A stretch of 52,527 nt of DNA from Stutzerimonas stutzeri SDM-LAC (GTDB lineage: Bacteria > Pseudomonadota > Gammaproteobacteria > Pseudomonadales > Pseudomonadaceae), in assembly GCF_000235745.1 (NCBI RefSeq), contig NZ_AGSX01000116.1, positions 1-52,527 of the forward strand, written 5' to 3'. The notes under the pieces are model-generated. The model worked only from the letters and a program-made list of their open reading frames with translations, had not been told where the DNA came from and searched no databases. Both the position numbers and the translations under genes were made by a program. The first letter of the stretch is position 1, and each line of letters starts with the position of its first letter. Positions 1-7,335 of the stretch are shown here, in pieces.

Positions 1-51
1 GGAAAGCCGCGCATTCTCGCTCAATTCCGTGCGTGGGTCCAAGTGCACCGT

Positions 52-642
52 TCAGTCAGGTGTTTCGATCGACAAGCGGCGAAAGCGCGCGGCCTCGCCA
101 TGATGCTGCAACACCAGATGGCCCTCGTCGGCCTGAGCGAAGCGTGGAAAGCCGGCGAACTTGCTCTGGACGATACGCGCATGCAGGCTCGGGTCGTCGA
201 ATCGATAGCGCAGCACACGGCGGCCGCGTAGCCAATGCTCGACATGCCCATCGGAGACGATCAGCGCCGCCTCGATGAACTCGCCAGGCTCCATAGACGT
301 TTCCGGTTCGGCAGCCATCAGCCCATACAGAGCACCGTTGCGGGTGGTGGGCTCGCGGCCGTCTGGGTGGCCGGCGTCATCCAACAGCTGCATTTCCGGA
401 CCACTGTGCCAGCTGAGCTCGACGTCTTCTTCTACGCGGCAGAGCACGCCAGAGTTGCCGGCGATGGGCAGCGCGAATTCGAAACGGAAGGTGAAATCCC
501 GGTAGCGTTGCTGCGAGATCAGATCGATTCGCGGGGCGCCGGCGATGGCCTGCAGCTCGCCGTCGCGGCTTCGCCAGCTGCCGACGGGAAAGCCGTCGGT
601 GTGCCAGCCGCGCCAGTCATCGGCCTCGAGTACTCTTTGCAT
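52..642 (-). CDS. DUF1080 (3-keto-disaccharide hydrolase-like) protein
   Basis: This 196-residue protein has the concanavalin-like beta-sandwich pattern of DUF1080 (PF06439, now called 3-keto-disaccharide hydrolase). Visible hallmarks are DDWRGWHTDGFPVGSW near the N-terminus, FRFEFALPIAGNSGVLCR in the middle, and GPEMQLLDDAGH followed by GALYGL. No signal peptide is evident, so it is probably cytoplasmic, unlike many family members that are secreted or lipid-anchored. It starts 4 bases after the stop of the TreS-like gene, with AAGG just ahead of the ATG, so it is the third gene of an alpha-glucoside operon. The family assignment is fairly sure. The substrate is unknown; a role on trehalose- or maltose-type disaccharides is inferred from its neighbours only. 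Confidence 0.8.
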   Translation of the reverse strand: MQRVLEADDWRGWHTDGFPVGSWRSRDGELQAIAGAPRIDLISQQRYRDFTFRFEFALPIAGNSGVLCRVEEDVELSWHSGPEMQLLDDAGHPDGREPTTRNGALYGLMAAEPETSMEPGEFIEAALIVSDGHVEHWLRGRRVLRYRFDDPSLHARIVQSKFAGFPRFAQADEGHLVLQHHGEAARFRRLSIETPD

Positions 643-646
643 CGCC

Positions 647-2263
647 TTAACCGAACAGCTGCTGCTTGCGCCGCAGCCAGCGATAGCCGTAGCCGATCAG
701 CCGTATCCGCAGCGGATGCCCCTCGGGCTGTTCATAGTCGCTGTCGGCCAGCACGTCGACCATTTCCTGAAGGTCGTCCTCGGCGATCACGACCTCTACC
801 TCCCGGTCCGCCAAGTTCACGAGCATCAGCACGGTGGAATCGTTGTCATGGCGAATGGCGAAAACCGACGGGCAGCCCGTCTCGACGGCACGATGTCGGC
901 CACCGCCAATCTCGCGCAGCCCGATTCGGGTGCGGATCATGGTGCCGGTCCTGGCTAGCAGTGAATCGTCGCGCAGTGTCTGCGCATAAACGTTGCGCTG
1001 CTCATAACCGAAGTCGCTCCCGTCGATCAGCGGTGCCGCCAGTTGCGGGGTGTCGGCACAGGAGAAGCCGGCGTTGGGTTCGTTGGACCACTGCATCGGT
1101 GTGCGTACCGCCAAGCGCTCCGGGCGCGACAGATCTTCGCCCATGCCGATCTCTTCCCCGTAGCGGATGATTGGCGTGCCGGGAAGCGCGAACAGCAAAG
1201 CGTGGGCCATGCCAATGCGCCGCTCGTTGCCGTCGAGCATCGGCGCCAGGCGCCGACGGATGCCGCGGTTGTAGGCGCGCATGTCAGGGTCGGGGGCGAA
1301 GGCCTGCATGACTTCTTCGCGCTCATCGTCGGTCAGCCGTTCGAGATCCAGTTCGTCATGGTTGCGCAGCCAAATCGCGTACTGCGCGCGCTCAGGTGGT
1401 TCCGGCTGGCGCTCCAGCGCACGATGCAGAGGCTCGGCTTCGCTGCGAGCGAGGGCGAGGAAAAAATGGTTGTTGGCCCAGAAGTTCAGCAGAAGGGTCA
1501 ACCGATCACCTTCGCCGAAATAATCGCGGTACTGCTCCGGCTCGACATCTACCTCGCCCAGCAGCACCGCTTCGGGGCGGCGCAGGGTAACGAAGTCGCG
1601 CATGTGTTCGAGCAACCAGTAGCCGTTACTATCACCGTCACCGGCCTGTTCGATCAGGTGTGAGGCGGCATCGACGCGAAAACCCGATACCCCCAGGCGC
1701 AGCCAGAAGGCAATGATCCGCTCGATCTCCTTGACCACCGCCGGGTTGCCCAGGTTCAGGTCTGGCTCATGGTTGTAGAACAGGTGGCGGTAGTACTGCC
1801 CTGCATCTTCGTCCCAGGTCCAGACGCTCTTCTCTACGGTGGGGAAAATCGGCTCGATGCTGTCATCCGGCTCGTCTGCCCAGATATAGAAATCCCGGTA
1901 AGGCGACTGCGGGTAGCGTCGCGCTTCCTGAAACCAGCGATGCTCGATCGAGGTGTGCTGCACGACCAGCTCGATCATCACATGCAGGCCCAGCTCCTCG
2001 GCCTTCTCCAGCAAATAGACCACGTCGGCGAGGTCACCGAAGCGCGGATCGACCTGCAGGTGATCGCTGACATCGTAGCCCGCATCGCGGAAGGGCGACT
2101 GATAGAAAGGCATCAGCCAGATGGCCGTGGCGCCCAGGCCGCGGACGTAATCCAGGCGCTCGGTGACGCCGCGTAGGTCACCACAGCCATCACCGTTGAT
2201 GTCGAGGAACAGTGACGGGTCAATCTGATAGATCACCGCATTGCGATACCAAAGTGGTCTCAT
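647..2263 (-). CDS. TreS-like alpha-amylase family (GH13) enzyme
   Basis: A 538-residue GH13 protein that most resembles trehalose synthase (maltose alpha-D-glucosyltransferase), which interconverts maltose and trehalose. The (beta/alpha)8 barrel starts at the N-terminus (WYRNAVIYQIDPSLF). The nucleophile is Asp198 (GFRVDAAS), the acid/base Glu237 (LLGEVD), and the third acid Asp303 (LRNHDELDLE). The TreS-type stretch RRRLAPMLDGNERRIG and then RTPMQWSNEPNAGFS follow. No maltokinase domain is fused. Conserved region I reads ELVVQH (98-103) where the family normally has D-x-V-x-N-H, which is odd. I chose the ATG at 2263 because homology begins there; it lies 1 base past the stop of the upstream alpha-glucosidase gene, so the two are translationally coupled. 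It could act on a substrate other than maltose. Confidence 0.85.
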   Translation of the reverse strand: MRPLWYRNAVIYQIDPSLFLDINGDGCGDLRGVTERLDYVRGLGATAIWLMPFYQSPFRDAGYDVSDHLQVDPRFGDLADVVYLLEKAEELGLHVMIELVVQHTSIEHRWFQEARRYPQSPYRDFYIWADEPDDSIEPIFPTVEKSVWTWDEDAGQYYRHLFYNHEPDLNLGNPAVVKEIERIIAFWLRLGVSGFRVDAASHLIEQAGDGDSNGYWLLEHMRDFVTLRRPEAVLLGEVDVEPEQYRDYFGEGDRLTLLLNFWANNHFFLALARSEAEPLHRALERQPEPPERAQYAIWLRNHDELDLERLTDDEREEVMQAFAPDPDMRAYNRGIRRRLAPMLDGNERRIGMAHALLFALPGTPIIRYGEEIGMGEDLSRPERLAVRTPMQWSNEPNAGFSCADTPQLAAPLIDGSDFGYEQRNVYAQTLRDDSLLARTGTMIRTRIGLREIGGGRHRAVETGCPSVFAIRHDNDSTVLMLVNLADREVEVVIAEDDLQEMVDVLADSDYEQPEGHPLRIRLIGYGYRWLRRKQQLFG

Positions 2264-2264
2264 T

Positions 2265-3800
2265 TCAATGTTCCTCCGGTCTGAGCACCAGTGCCTGGCC
2301 TGCTGCCAGCTCGCCGCTGTAGGGTTCGTCCTCGCCCTGGGCATCGCTGGCGATTTCTATCTGCCAGTGGCCGGTGATCGGAAACGCATGAGGTTCATCG
2401 GCGAAGTTCAGGCAGATCACGCGCTGGTCATCGCCCAGCTTTCGTCGGTAAGCGAGCACGTTCGGGTGTGATCGCAGTTCTTCCCAATCGCCATGAAGCA
2501 GAGCGGGGCTGCGTTTGCGCGCGGCAATCAGCCGGCGGTAAAGCTCGAGTGTCGATCCGGGCGCCTTTCGCTGCCGCTCGGCGGCCAGCTCGTCGCTGTC
2601 CGGTGGGAACGGCAGCCACGGCGGACTGCCTTCCCAGCCATGGGGCGGCGTGACGAGCCAGGGGATCGGGGCGCGGCAGCCATCGCGACCACCGGGGTCG
2701 ACCTGCTCGTCCGGCTCGACCACCGCATCTTCCAGCCCCAGTTCCTCGCCCTGGTAAATGAACGGTGTACCGCGCAGCGTGAGCAAGAGCACCGCGGCGG
2801 CATGAGCGCTGCGCAGCGAGCCGTGATAGCGGCTGCGTTGACGATGATTGTCGTGGTTGGACAACACCCAGGTCGGCCAGGCGTTGGCGGGTTTGAGCAA
2901 TGTCTCAACGTCGCGAATGCAGGTGCGGAACAGCACCGGTTCCCAGGGCGCATCCAGCGGCTGGAAGTTGAACGACATATGCAACTCGTCGCCGGCCCCG
3001 TAGTACTGCAGGACCCGCTCGGTGGAGCGTATGTTGACCTCGCCGACCAGCACGCGCTCGCCGGGGTAGCTATCGACCAGCCGGCGCAGGCCGCGCAGCA
3101 CTTCGTGGCTGTAGGCCTGGTCGTTGAACTCCACCAGCGGCTGGCCGGCCAGGCAGCGTGGATCATCGGCGAAGCTCGGGTCCTTGCCGGTGCAATGAAT
3201 GACATCGACACGAAAGCCATCGATGCCGCGATCGAGCCAGAAGCGCAGCACGCCGTGCATCGCCTCGATCACTTCAGGGTTGCGCCAGTTCAGATCCGGC
3301 TGTTCGGGTAGAAATAGGTGCAGGTAATACTGCTGGCTGTGTTCGTCCCAGGTCCAGGCGCTGCCGGCGTTGAGTGCGGCACGCCAGTTGTTGGGCTCGT
3401 CGCGCCAGATGTACCAGTTGCGCTTGGGGCTGTCCCGCGAGCTGCGCGACTCGATGAACCAGGAATGCTGATCGGAGGTGTGGTTGGGCACGAAATCGAG
3501 CAGCACCCGAATCCCGCGGGCATGCGCCTCGGCGATCAGCCGGTCGATGTCATCCAGCGAGCCGAATAGCGGATCGATATCGCAATAGTTACTGATGTCG
3601 TAACCGGCGTCCGCCATCGGTGAGCGGAAAATCGGCGACAGCCACAGCGCGTCGACGCCCAGATATTGCAGGTGGTCGAGATGGCGCAGTACACCGTCGA
3701 GGTCGCCGATGCCGTCGCCGTTGCTGTCGGCAAAAGATCGCGGATAGATCTGATAGACGGTGGCGCCTTTCCACCAGGGCGGCTGGGTTGACTCGCTCAT
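2265..3800 (-). CDS. Alpha-glucosidase / oligo-1,6-glucosidase (GH13)
   Basis: This 511-residue cytoplasmic GH13 enzyme should release glucose from small alpha-glucosides such as maltose, isomaltose, sucrose or trehalose-type sugars. Conserved region I is standard (DFVPNHTSD, 102-110). The catalytic residues are Asp199 (GFRVDVIH), Glu254 (VGEVN) and Asp317 (LSNHDNHR). A C-terminal beta domain ends the protein. The start is the ATG at 3800, preceded by GAGGGG; a longer open frame upstream lacks family similarity. It is the first gene of the operon with the TreS-like and DUF1080 genes and diverges from the GAPDH gene across 175 bases. Exact linkage specificity (alpha-1,4 or alpha-1,6) cannot be read from sequence here. 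Confidence 0.88.
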   Translation of the reverse strand: MSESTQPPWWKGATVYQIYPRSFADSNGDGIGDLDGVLRHLDHLQYLGVDALWLSPIFRSPMADAGYDISNYCDIDPLFGSLDDIDRLIAEAHARGIRVLLDFVPNHTSDQHSWFIESRSSRDSPKRNWYIWRDEPNNWRAALNAGSAWTWDEHSQQYYLHLFLPEQPDLNWRNPEVIEAMHGVLRFWLDRGIDGFRVDVIHCTGKDPSFADDPRCLAGQPLVEFNDQAYSHEVLRGLRRLVDSYPGERVLVGEVNIRSTERVLQYYGAGDELHMSFNFQPLDAPWEPVLFRTCIRDVETLLKPANAWPTWVLSNHDNHRQRSRYHGSLRSAHAAAVLLLTLRGTPFIYQGEELGLEDAVVEPDEQVDPGGRDGCRAPIPWLVTPPHGWEGSPPWLPFPPDSDELAAERQRKAPGSTLELYRRLIAARKRSPALLHGDWEELRSHPNVLAYRRKLGDDQRVICLNFADEPHAFPITGHWQIEIASDAQGEDEPYSGELAAGQALVLRPEEH

Positions 3801-3862
3801 GCTTGTCCCCTCTGTCCGGTGTTTCGGCAGGTCCGGCGGGCGGGCCTGTGAGGTGTAAGACT

Positions 3863-3872
3863 GACGAACGGT
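3863..3872 (-). promoter_or_regulatory. Candidate AlgR box in divergent intergenic region
   Basis: On the minus strand these ten bases read ACCGTTCGTC, which contains the published AlgR consensus CCGTTCGTC without mismatch. The site lies 63 bases upstream of the alpha-glucosidase start and about 100 bases upstream of the GAPDH-family start. An identical ten-base word sits upstream of algZ in the same window. Binding is inference. Confidence 0.4.
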
Positions 3873-3975
3873 GCTCGGGTTTCCCAGCTTCGTTGATCTC
3901 CGTCGGACGGTACTGAACGTCACGGGCGATACTCCGACTAACCTTGCAGCTGCTTCAACGACCCAGGAGACCGCC

Positions 3976-4995
3976 ATGTTACGTATTGCCATCAATGGTT
4001 ATGGCCGTATCGGACGAGCCGTGTTGCGCGCCCTGTTCGAGCGAAATCTGGAGAACCAGATTCACATCGAGGCCATCAACGACCTCAGCGAACGGAGCGC
4101 GATGGCGCACTTGACGCGCTTCGATACCACCTTCGGGCGTTTCCAGGGGCAGGTCGACCTGCATGACGACGTGATGCAGATCCGTGGCCAATCGATCCGT
4201 CTGCTGCATGAGCGCGATCCCAGCCAGCTGCCGTGGAAGCAGCTCGGGGTCGACGTGGTGCTTGAGTGCTCGGGGAAATTCAAGAAGCGCGACCTGATCG
4301 ATCAGCACCTGCAGGCCGGTGCCGAGCGCGTGTTCGCCTCGCATCCGCTCGATGACGCTGACCTGACGGTGGTCTACGGCATCAACCATGAATTGCTCGA
4401 TGGCAGCCAGCGGGTGATCTCCAACGCGTCCTGCACCACCAACTGCCTGGCGCCGCTGGCCAAGGTGCTGCATGAGGCGGTAGGGATTCGTCAGGGACTG
4501 CTCAACACGGTGCATTCCTACACCAATGACCAGAGCTTGCTCGACAAGGCTCACAAGGACCTCTACCGCGCCCGTGCTGCGGCGGAGTCGATGATTCCGT
4601 CCACTACTGGCGCGGCCAAGGCCATCGGTTTGGTCCTGCCGGAGCTGGCCGGGCGACTGGATGGGTTGTCGGTACGGGTGCCGACGCCCAACGTTTCGCT
4701 GGTAGACCTGACCTTCACCGCTGAGCGCGCGCCGGGAAGTGTCGAGGCAGTCAACCAGATCTTGCAGGCAGGGGCGCAGAAGATGCCGCTCGGGGTGATG
4801 GAGTGCAACGACCTGCCGCTGGTCTCGCGCGACTTCATAGGTTATCCGATCTCATGCGTCGCCGATCTGAGCCATACCCGTGTACAAGATGATTTGGTCA
4901 AAGTCCTGGCCTGGTATGACAACGAATGGGCATTCTCCAACCGCATGCTCGACGTGCTGCTGGCCTGGGGTGACGGCACGGCGCGGGCCGCCTGA
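3976..4995 (+). CDS. gap: Type I glyceraldehyde-3-phosphate dehydrogenase family protein
   Basis: A 339-residue NAD-dependent GAPDH-family enzyme. The Rossmann motif INGYGRIGR opens the protein, the catalytic cysteine is Cys153 in SNASCTTNC, and the assisting histidine is His180 (TVHSYTNDQ). The C-terminal WYDNEWAFSNRMLD signature is present. The HSYTNDQ loop and the RARAAAESMIPSTTGAAKAIG stretch favour GAPDH over erythrose-4-phosphate dehydrogenase, although the FASHP stretch near residue 120 is more Epd-like, so Epd remains an alternative. The start is the ATG at 3976 with AGGAG seven bases upstream. It is separated from the cyclodeaminase-like gene by 13 bases and is divergent from the alpha-glucosidase operon. 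Pseudomonads usually carry several gap/epd paralogues, and this copy may serve sugar catabolism. Confidence 0.85.
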   Translation: MLRIAINGYGRIGRAVLRALFERNLENQIHIEAINDLSERSAMAHLTRFDTTFGRFQGQVDLHDDVMQIRGQSIRLLHERDPSQLPWKQLGVDVVLECSGKFKKRDLIDQHLQAGAERVFASHPLDDADLTVVYGINHELLDGSQRVISNASCTTNCLAPLAKVLHEAVGIRQGLLNTVHSYTNDQSLLDKAHKDLYRARAAAESMIPSTTGAAKAIGLVLPELAGRLDGLSVRVPTPNVSLVDLTFTAERAPGSVEAVNQILQAGAQKMPLGVMECNDLPLVSRDFIGYPISCVADLSHTRVQDDLVKVLAWYDNEWAFSNRMLDVLLAWGDGTARAA

Positions 4996-5008
4996 CCGGA
5001 TCGTTTGG

Positions 5009-5608
5009 ATGAGCGACGGTGCGAGCCTCTGGACGCAACGGCTGGCGGATTTCCGGACGGCTACGGCTGCTCGCCAGCCAACGCCCGGTTGCGGCGCGGC
5101 GGCGGCTGTCACGGCTGACATTGGACTCGCGCTGGTACTCAAAGGCCTGCGCATCAGCGAGGCCCATGCGTCCGACCCGACTCGCCTTGAGCTGACGCAA
5201 GCGGCTCAAGCGCTACTGGGAAGGCCAGGTGCTTTCGCTGACGATGACATGCAGGCCTTCAGCGAGTATCTGAGCGCGTCCCGAGAGGATGAGCCCGAGC
5301 AAAAGCAGGCGGCGTCCCGTCAGGCCTGTGCCGTGCCGCTGGCTCTGGCTCATTGCTGTCTGGAGGCGCTCGAACTCGCCGTCAACGCCTGGCCTTGTAC
5401 GGCGCCGATCGTCCAAAGCGATGTCCAGGCCGGCGCCGTGCTTATCCATGCCGGGCTCAGCGCAGCCTTGATCAATGTCGATGCCGATATGGCGAGTCTT
5501 GAAGACGCTGCCAGCCGTGATCAGGCCGGGCAGACCCGAGCGCGCTTACAGGCTGAGGGCGACGAACTGTTGCAGCGTCTCCAGGGCCAGGCGTTGTCCC
5601 GTTCTTAG
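5009..5608 (+). CDS. Cyclodeaminase/cyclohydrolase (FTCD_C) family protein
   Basis: A 199-residue, mostly helical protein resembling the C-terminal cyclodeaminase domain of formiminotransferase-cyclodeaminase and the methenyltetrahydrofolate cyclohydrolase FchA. The signature is the N-terminal stretch LWTQRLADFR, then QPTPGCGAAAAVTADIGLAL around residues 25-45. Such proteins act on formimino- or methenyl-tetrahydrofolate. No formiminotransferase domain and no histidine-degradation genes are nearby, so the real substrate is open. The ATG at 5009 follows the gap stop by 13 bases and has only a weak Shine-Dalgarno sequence; co-transcription with gap is likely. The typical family motif has PTPGGGS, whereas this protein reads PTPGCGA. 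Confidence 0.7.
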   Translation: MSDGASLWTQRLADFRTATAARQPTPGCGAAAAVTADIGLALVLKGLRISEAHASDPTRLELTQAAQALLGRPGAFADDDMQAFSEYLSASREDEPEQKQAASRQACAVPLALAHCCLEALELAVNAWPCTAPIVQSDVQAGAVLIHAGLSAALINVDADMASLEDAASRDQAGQTRARLQAEGDELLQRLQGQALSRS

Positions 5609-5912
5609 CAGATGATCGTCAGCAAGCTGGCTCCTACGAAAAGCCTGTGTCAGCAGTCATGCACGGTTGTTGGCGTCCCCTTGCTGTGGATCTGATTACG
5701 CTCGGAAAAGGCAGGGGGGTTTAGTGCGGCTGTGGCATAACAAACCCCACATTCCTGTAGGAGCCAGCTTGCTGGCGAAGCGGTTACCCATCACGCCCGA
5801 GGTGGGGCGTATCGCTGATATTCGCGAGCAAGCTCGCTTCTAGGAGACCGATCGACTCGGGTAGCGAGCGACCGCTACGGCTCGCTTCTGTAGGAGCCAG
5901 CTTGCTGGCGAA
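5609..5912. repeat. REP-like palindromic repeat cluster
   Basis: This part of a 555-base gene-free stretch holds at least four copies of the short pseudomonad repeat TGTAGGAGCCAGCTTGCTGG (plus CGAA). Direct copies are at 5756-5779 and 5889-5912. Inverted copies are at about 5617-5638 and 5821-5843; the latter is the GCGAGCTTGCTCGCG variant. The alternating orientation is typical of BIME-type REP clusters. No coding frame with family similarity is visible here. Confidence 0.8.
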
Positions 5913-5971
5913 CCGATCCCGCTCGCGAGTCAATGACGGACCTTGGCGATAGCATTGGCATATCCGATCGT

Positions 5972-6000
5972 CTATAACGAGAAAAAATGTCTCGTTATAG
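5972..6000. promoter_or_regulatory. Perfect palindrome, candidate operator
   Basis: Two perfect 10-base arms, CTATAACGAG (5972-5981) and CTCGTTATAG (5991-6000), flank a 9-base AT-rich spacer. The right arm ends 1 base before a good -35 element, which suits a regulator site for the downstream dehydrogenase genes. The IclR gene that closes the module is the obvious candidate regulator, but this is inference. Confidence 0.55.
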
Positions 6001-6001
6001 T

Positions 6002-6030
6002 TTGACGGCTGCGCGGATTGTTTCTAGTCT
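6002..6030 (+). promoter_or_regulatory. Candidate sigma70-type promoter for the Fe-ADH/mmsA genes
   Basis: TTGACG at 6002-6007 and TAGTCT at 6025-6030 are separated by 17 bases. This gives a leader of about 125 bases before the alcohol dehydrogenase start at 6164. The palindrome at 5972-6000 abuts the -35 element. Confidence 0.45.
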
Positions 6031-6163
6031 CCAGGTCAGCTGAGGCACTTTCAAATAACAATCGAGACCCGACCGTCTCCTCACGCAAGCCGTTCGCGCA
6101 TGTGCTTGTTTGGCAGCCAGCTGCCGGACTTTAACGATGTCGCGACCGCCACCGGAGAACACC

Positions 6164-7330
6164 ATGAGCCATCGCATCGTCCTGCCGCGCCTGATGGAAG
6201 TCGGCGCCGGCGCCAGCCAGCAGATCGTCTCCGTCCTTCAGAATCTCGGCTGCAAACGGCCGCTGATCGTCACCGACCGGATGATGGTCGAGCTGGGCTA
6301 TGTCGCGCGGATCAGCGAGACGCTGAGCAACGGCGATATCTCCAGCGACTGCTTCGCTGACACCCTGCCGGAGCCGACCGCCGCCTCGATCCGGGCGGGC
6401 GTCGATATGGTGCGGGCGGGCAACTACGACTCGATCATCGCCCTCGGCGGCGGCAGCCCAATCGATTCGGCCAAAGCCATCGGCATCCTCGGCAAGTTCG
6501 GCGGCGAGATGCGCGACTACCGCTTCCCGCGCGACGTCAGCGAAGCCGGCCTGCCGCTGATCGCCATTCCCACCACGGCCGGGACCGGCTCGGAAGCCAC
6601 GCGCTTTACCATCATCACCGACGAAACCAGCGACGAGAAAATGCTCTGCGCCGGGCTTGGCTTCATGCCGGTGGCCGCGCTGATCGACTATGAGCTGACC
6701 CTGTCGCTCCCGCCACGGGTCACTGCCGACACCGGCATCGATGCGCTGACCCACGCCATCGAGGCCTACGTCAGCCGCAAGGCCAGTCTCTACAGCGATG
6801 CGCAGGCGCTGCAGGCCATGCGTTTGCTGGCGCCGAACCTGCGCGCGGCCTACCACGAGCCCGGTAATCGCGACGCTCGCGAGGCGATGATGCTCGGCGC
6901 GACCCTGGCCGGCATTGCCTTCTCCAACGCTTCGGTGGCGCTGGTGCACGGCATGAGCCGGCCTATCGGGGCGTTCTTCCATGTGCCGCACGGGCTGTCC
7001 AACGCCATGTTGCTGCCGGCGATCACGGCCTTCTCGATTCCCGCCGCGCCCGAGCGCTATGCCGACTGTGCCCGCGCCATGGGCGTGGCGGCGCAGACCG
7101 ACGGCGTCGAAGCGGCCAATGAAAAGTTGCTGACCGAGCTGCGAGCGATCAACAAGGAACTGCAGGTGCCCAGCCCCGAGCAGTTTGGCATCACCCGCGA
7201 GCGTTTCTTCGAACTGCGCGAAACCATGGCCAAGCAGGCGCTGGCTTCGGGCTCGCCCGGCAACAACCCGCGCGTACCCAGCGAAGCGGAAATCATCGAC
7301 CTTTACGAAACCGTCTGGAACCAGGAGTGA
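6164..7330 (+). CDS. Iron-containing alcohol dehydrogenase
   Basis: A 388-residue group III (iron-dependent) alcohol dehydrogenase. The NAD(P)-binding glycine-rich motif GGGSPIDSAKAIG is at 96-108. The metal ligands match FucO: Asp193, His197, His262 and His276, within DTGIDALTHAIEAY and VHGMSRPIGAFFHVPHG. Such enzymes interconvert primary alcohols or hydroxyacids with aldehydes. The ATG at 6164 is preceded by GGAGAA; the longer open frame has no family similarity. The stop lies 5 bases before the mmsA start, so the two are surely one operon. Paired with a CoA-acylating semialdehyde dehydrogenase, it may oxidise a 3-hydroxyacid or diol to a semialdehyde; that substrate is inferred. Confidence 0.88.
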   Translation: MSHRIVLPRLMEVGAGASQQIVSVLQNLGCKRPLIVTDRMMVELGYVARISETLSNGDISSDCFADTLPEPTAASIRAGVDMVRAGNYDSIIALGGGSPIDSAKAIGILGKFGGEMRDYRFPRDVSEAGLPLIAIPTTAGTGSEATRFTIITDETSDEKMLCAGLGFMPVAALIDYELTLSLPPRVTADTGIDALTHAIEAYVSRKASLYSDAQALQAMRLLAPNLRAAYHEPGNRDAREAMMLGATLAGIAFSNASVALVHGMSRPIGAFFHVPHGLSNAMLLPAITAFSIPAAPERYADCARAMGVAAQTDGVEAANEKLLTELRAINKELQVPSPEQFGITRERFFELRETMAKQALASGSPGNNPRVPSEAEIIDLYETVWNQE

Positions 7331-7335
7331 GCCCC

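Noticed and set aside
1-51. Possible start of a minus-strand gene at position 14
   Set aside because: Only about 14 bases of the frame are in the window (MRGF), too little to support a call.
235-1170. Long plus-strand open frame of 311 codons
   Set aside because: It lies opposite the DUF1080 and TreS-like genes, is rich in Arg, Ser and Ala with no recognisable domain, and is an expected GC-rich antisense shadow.
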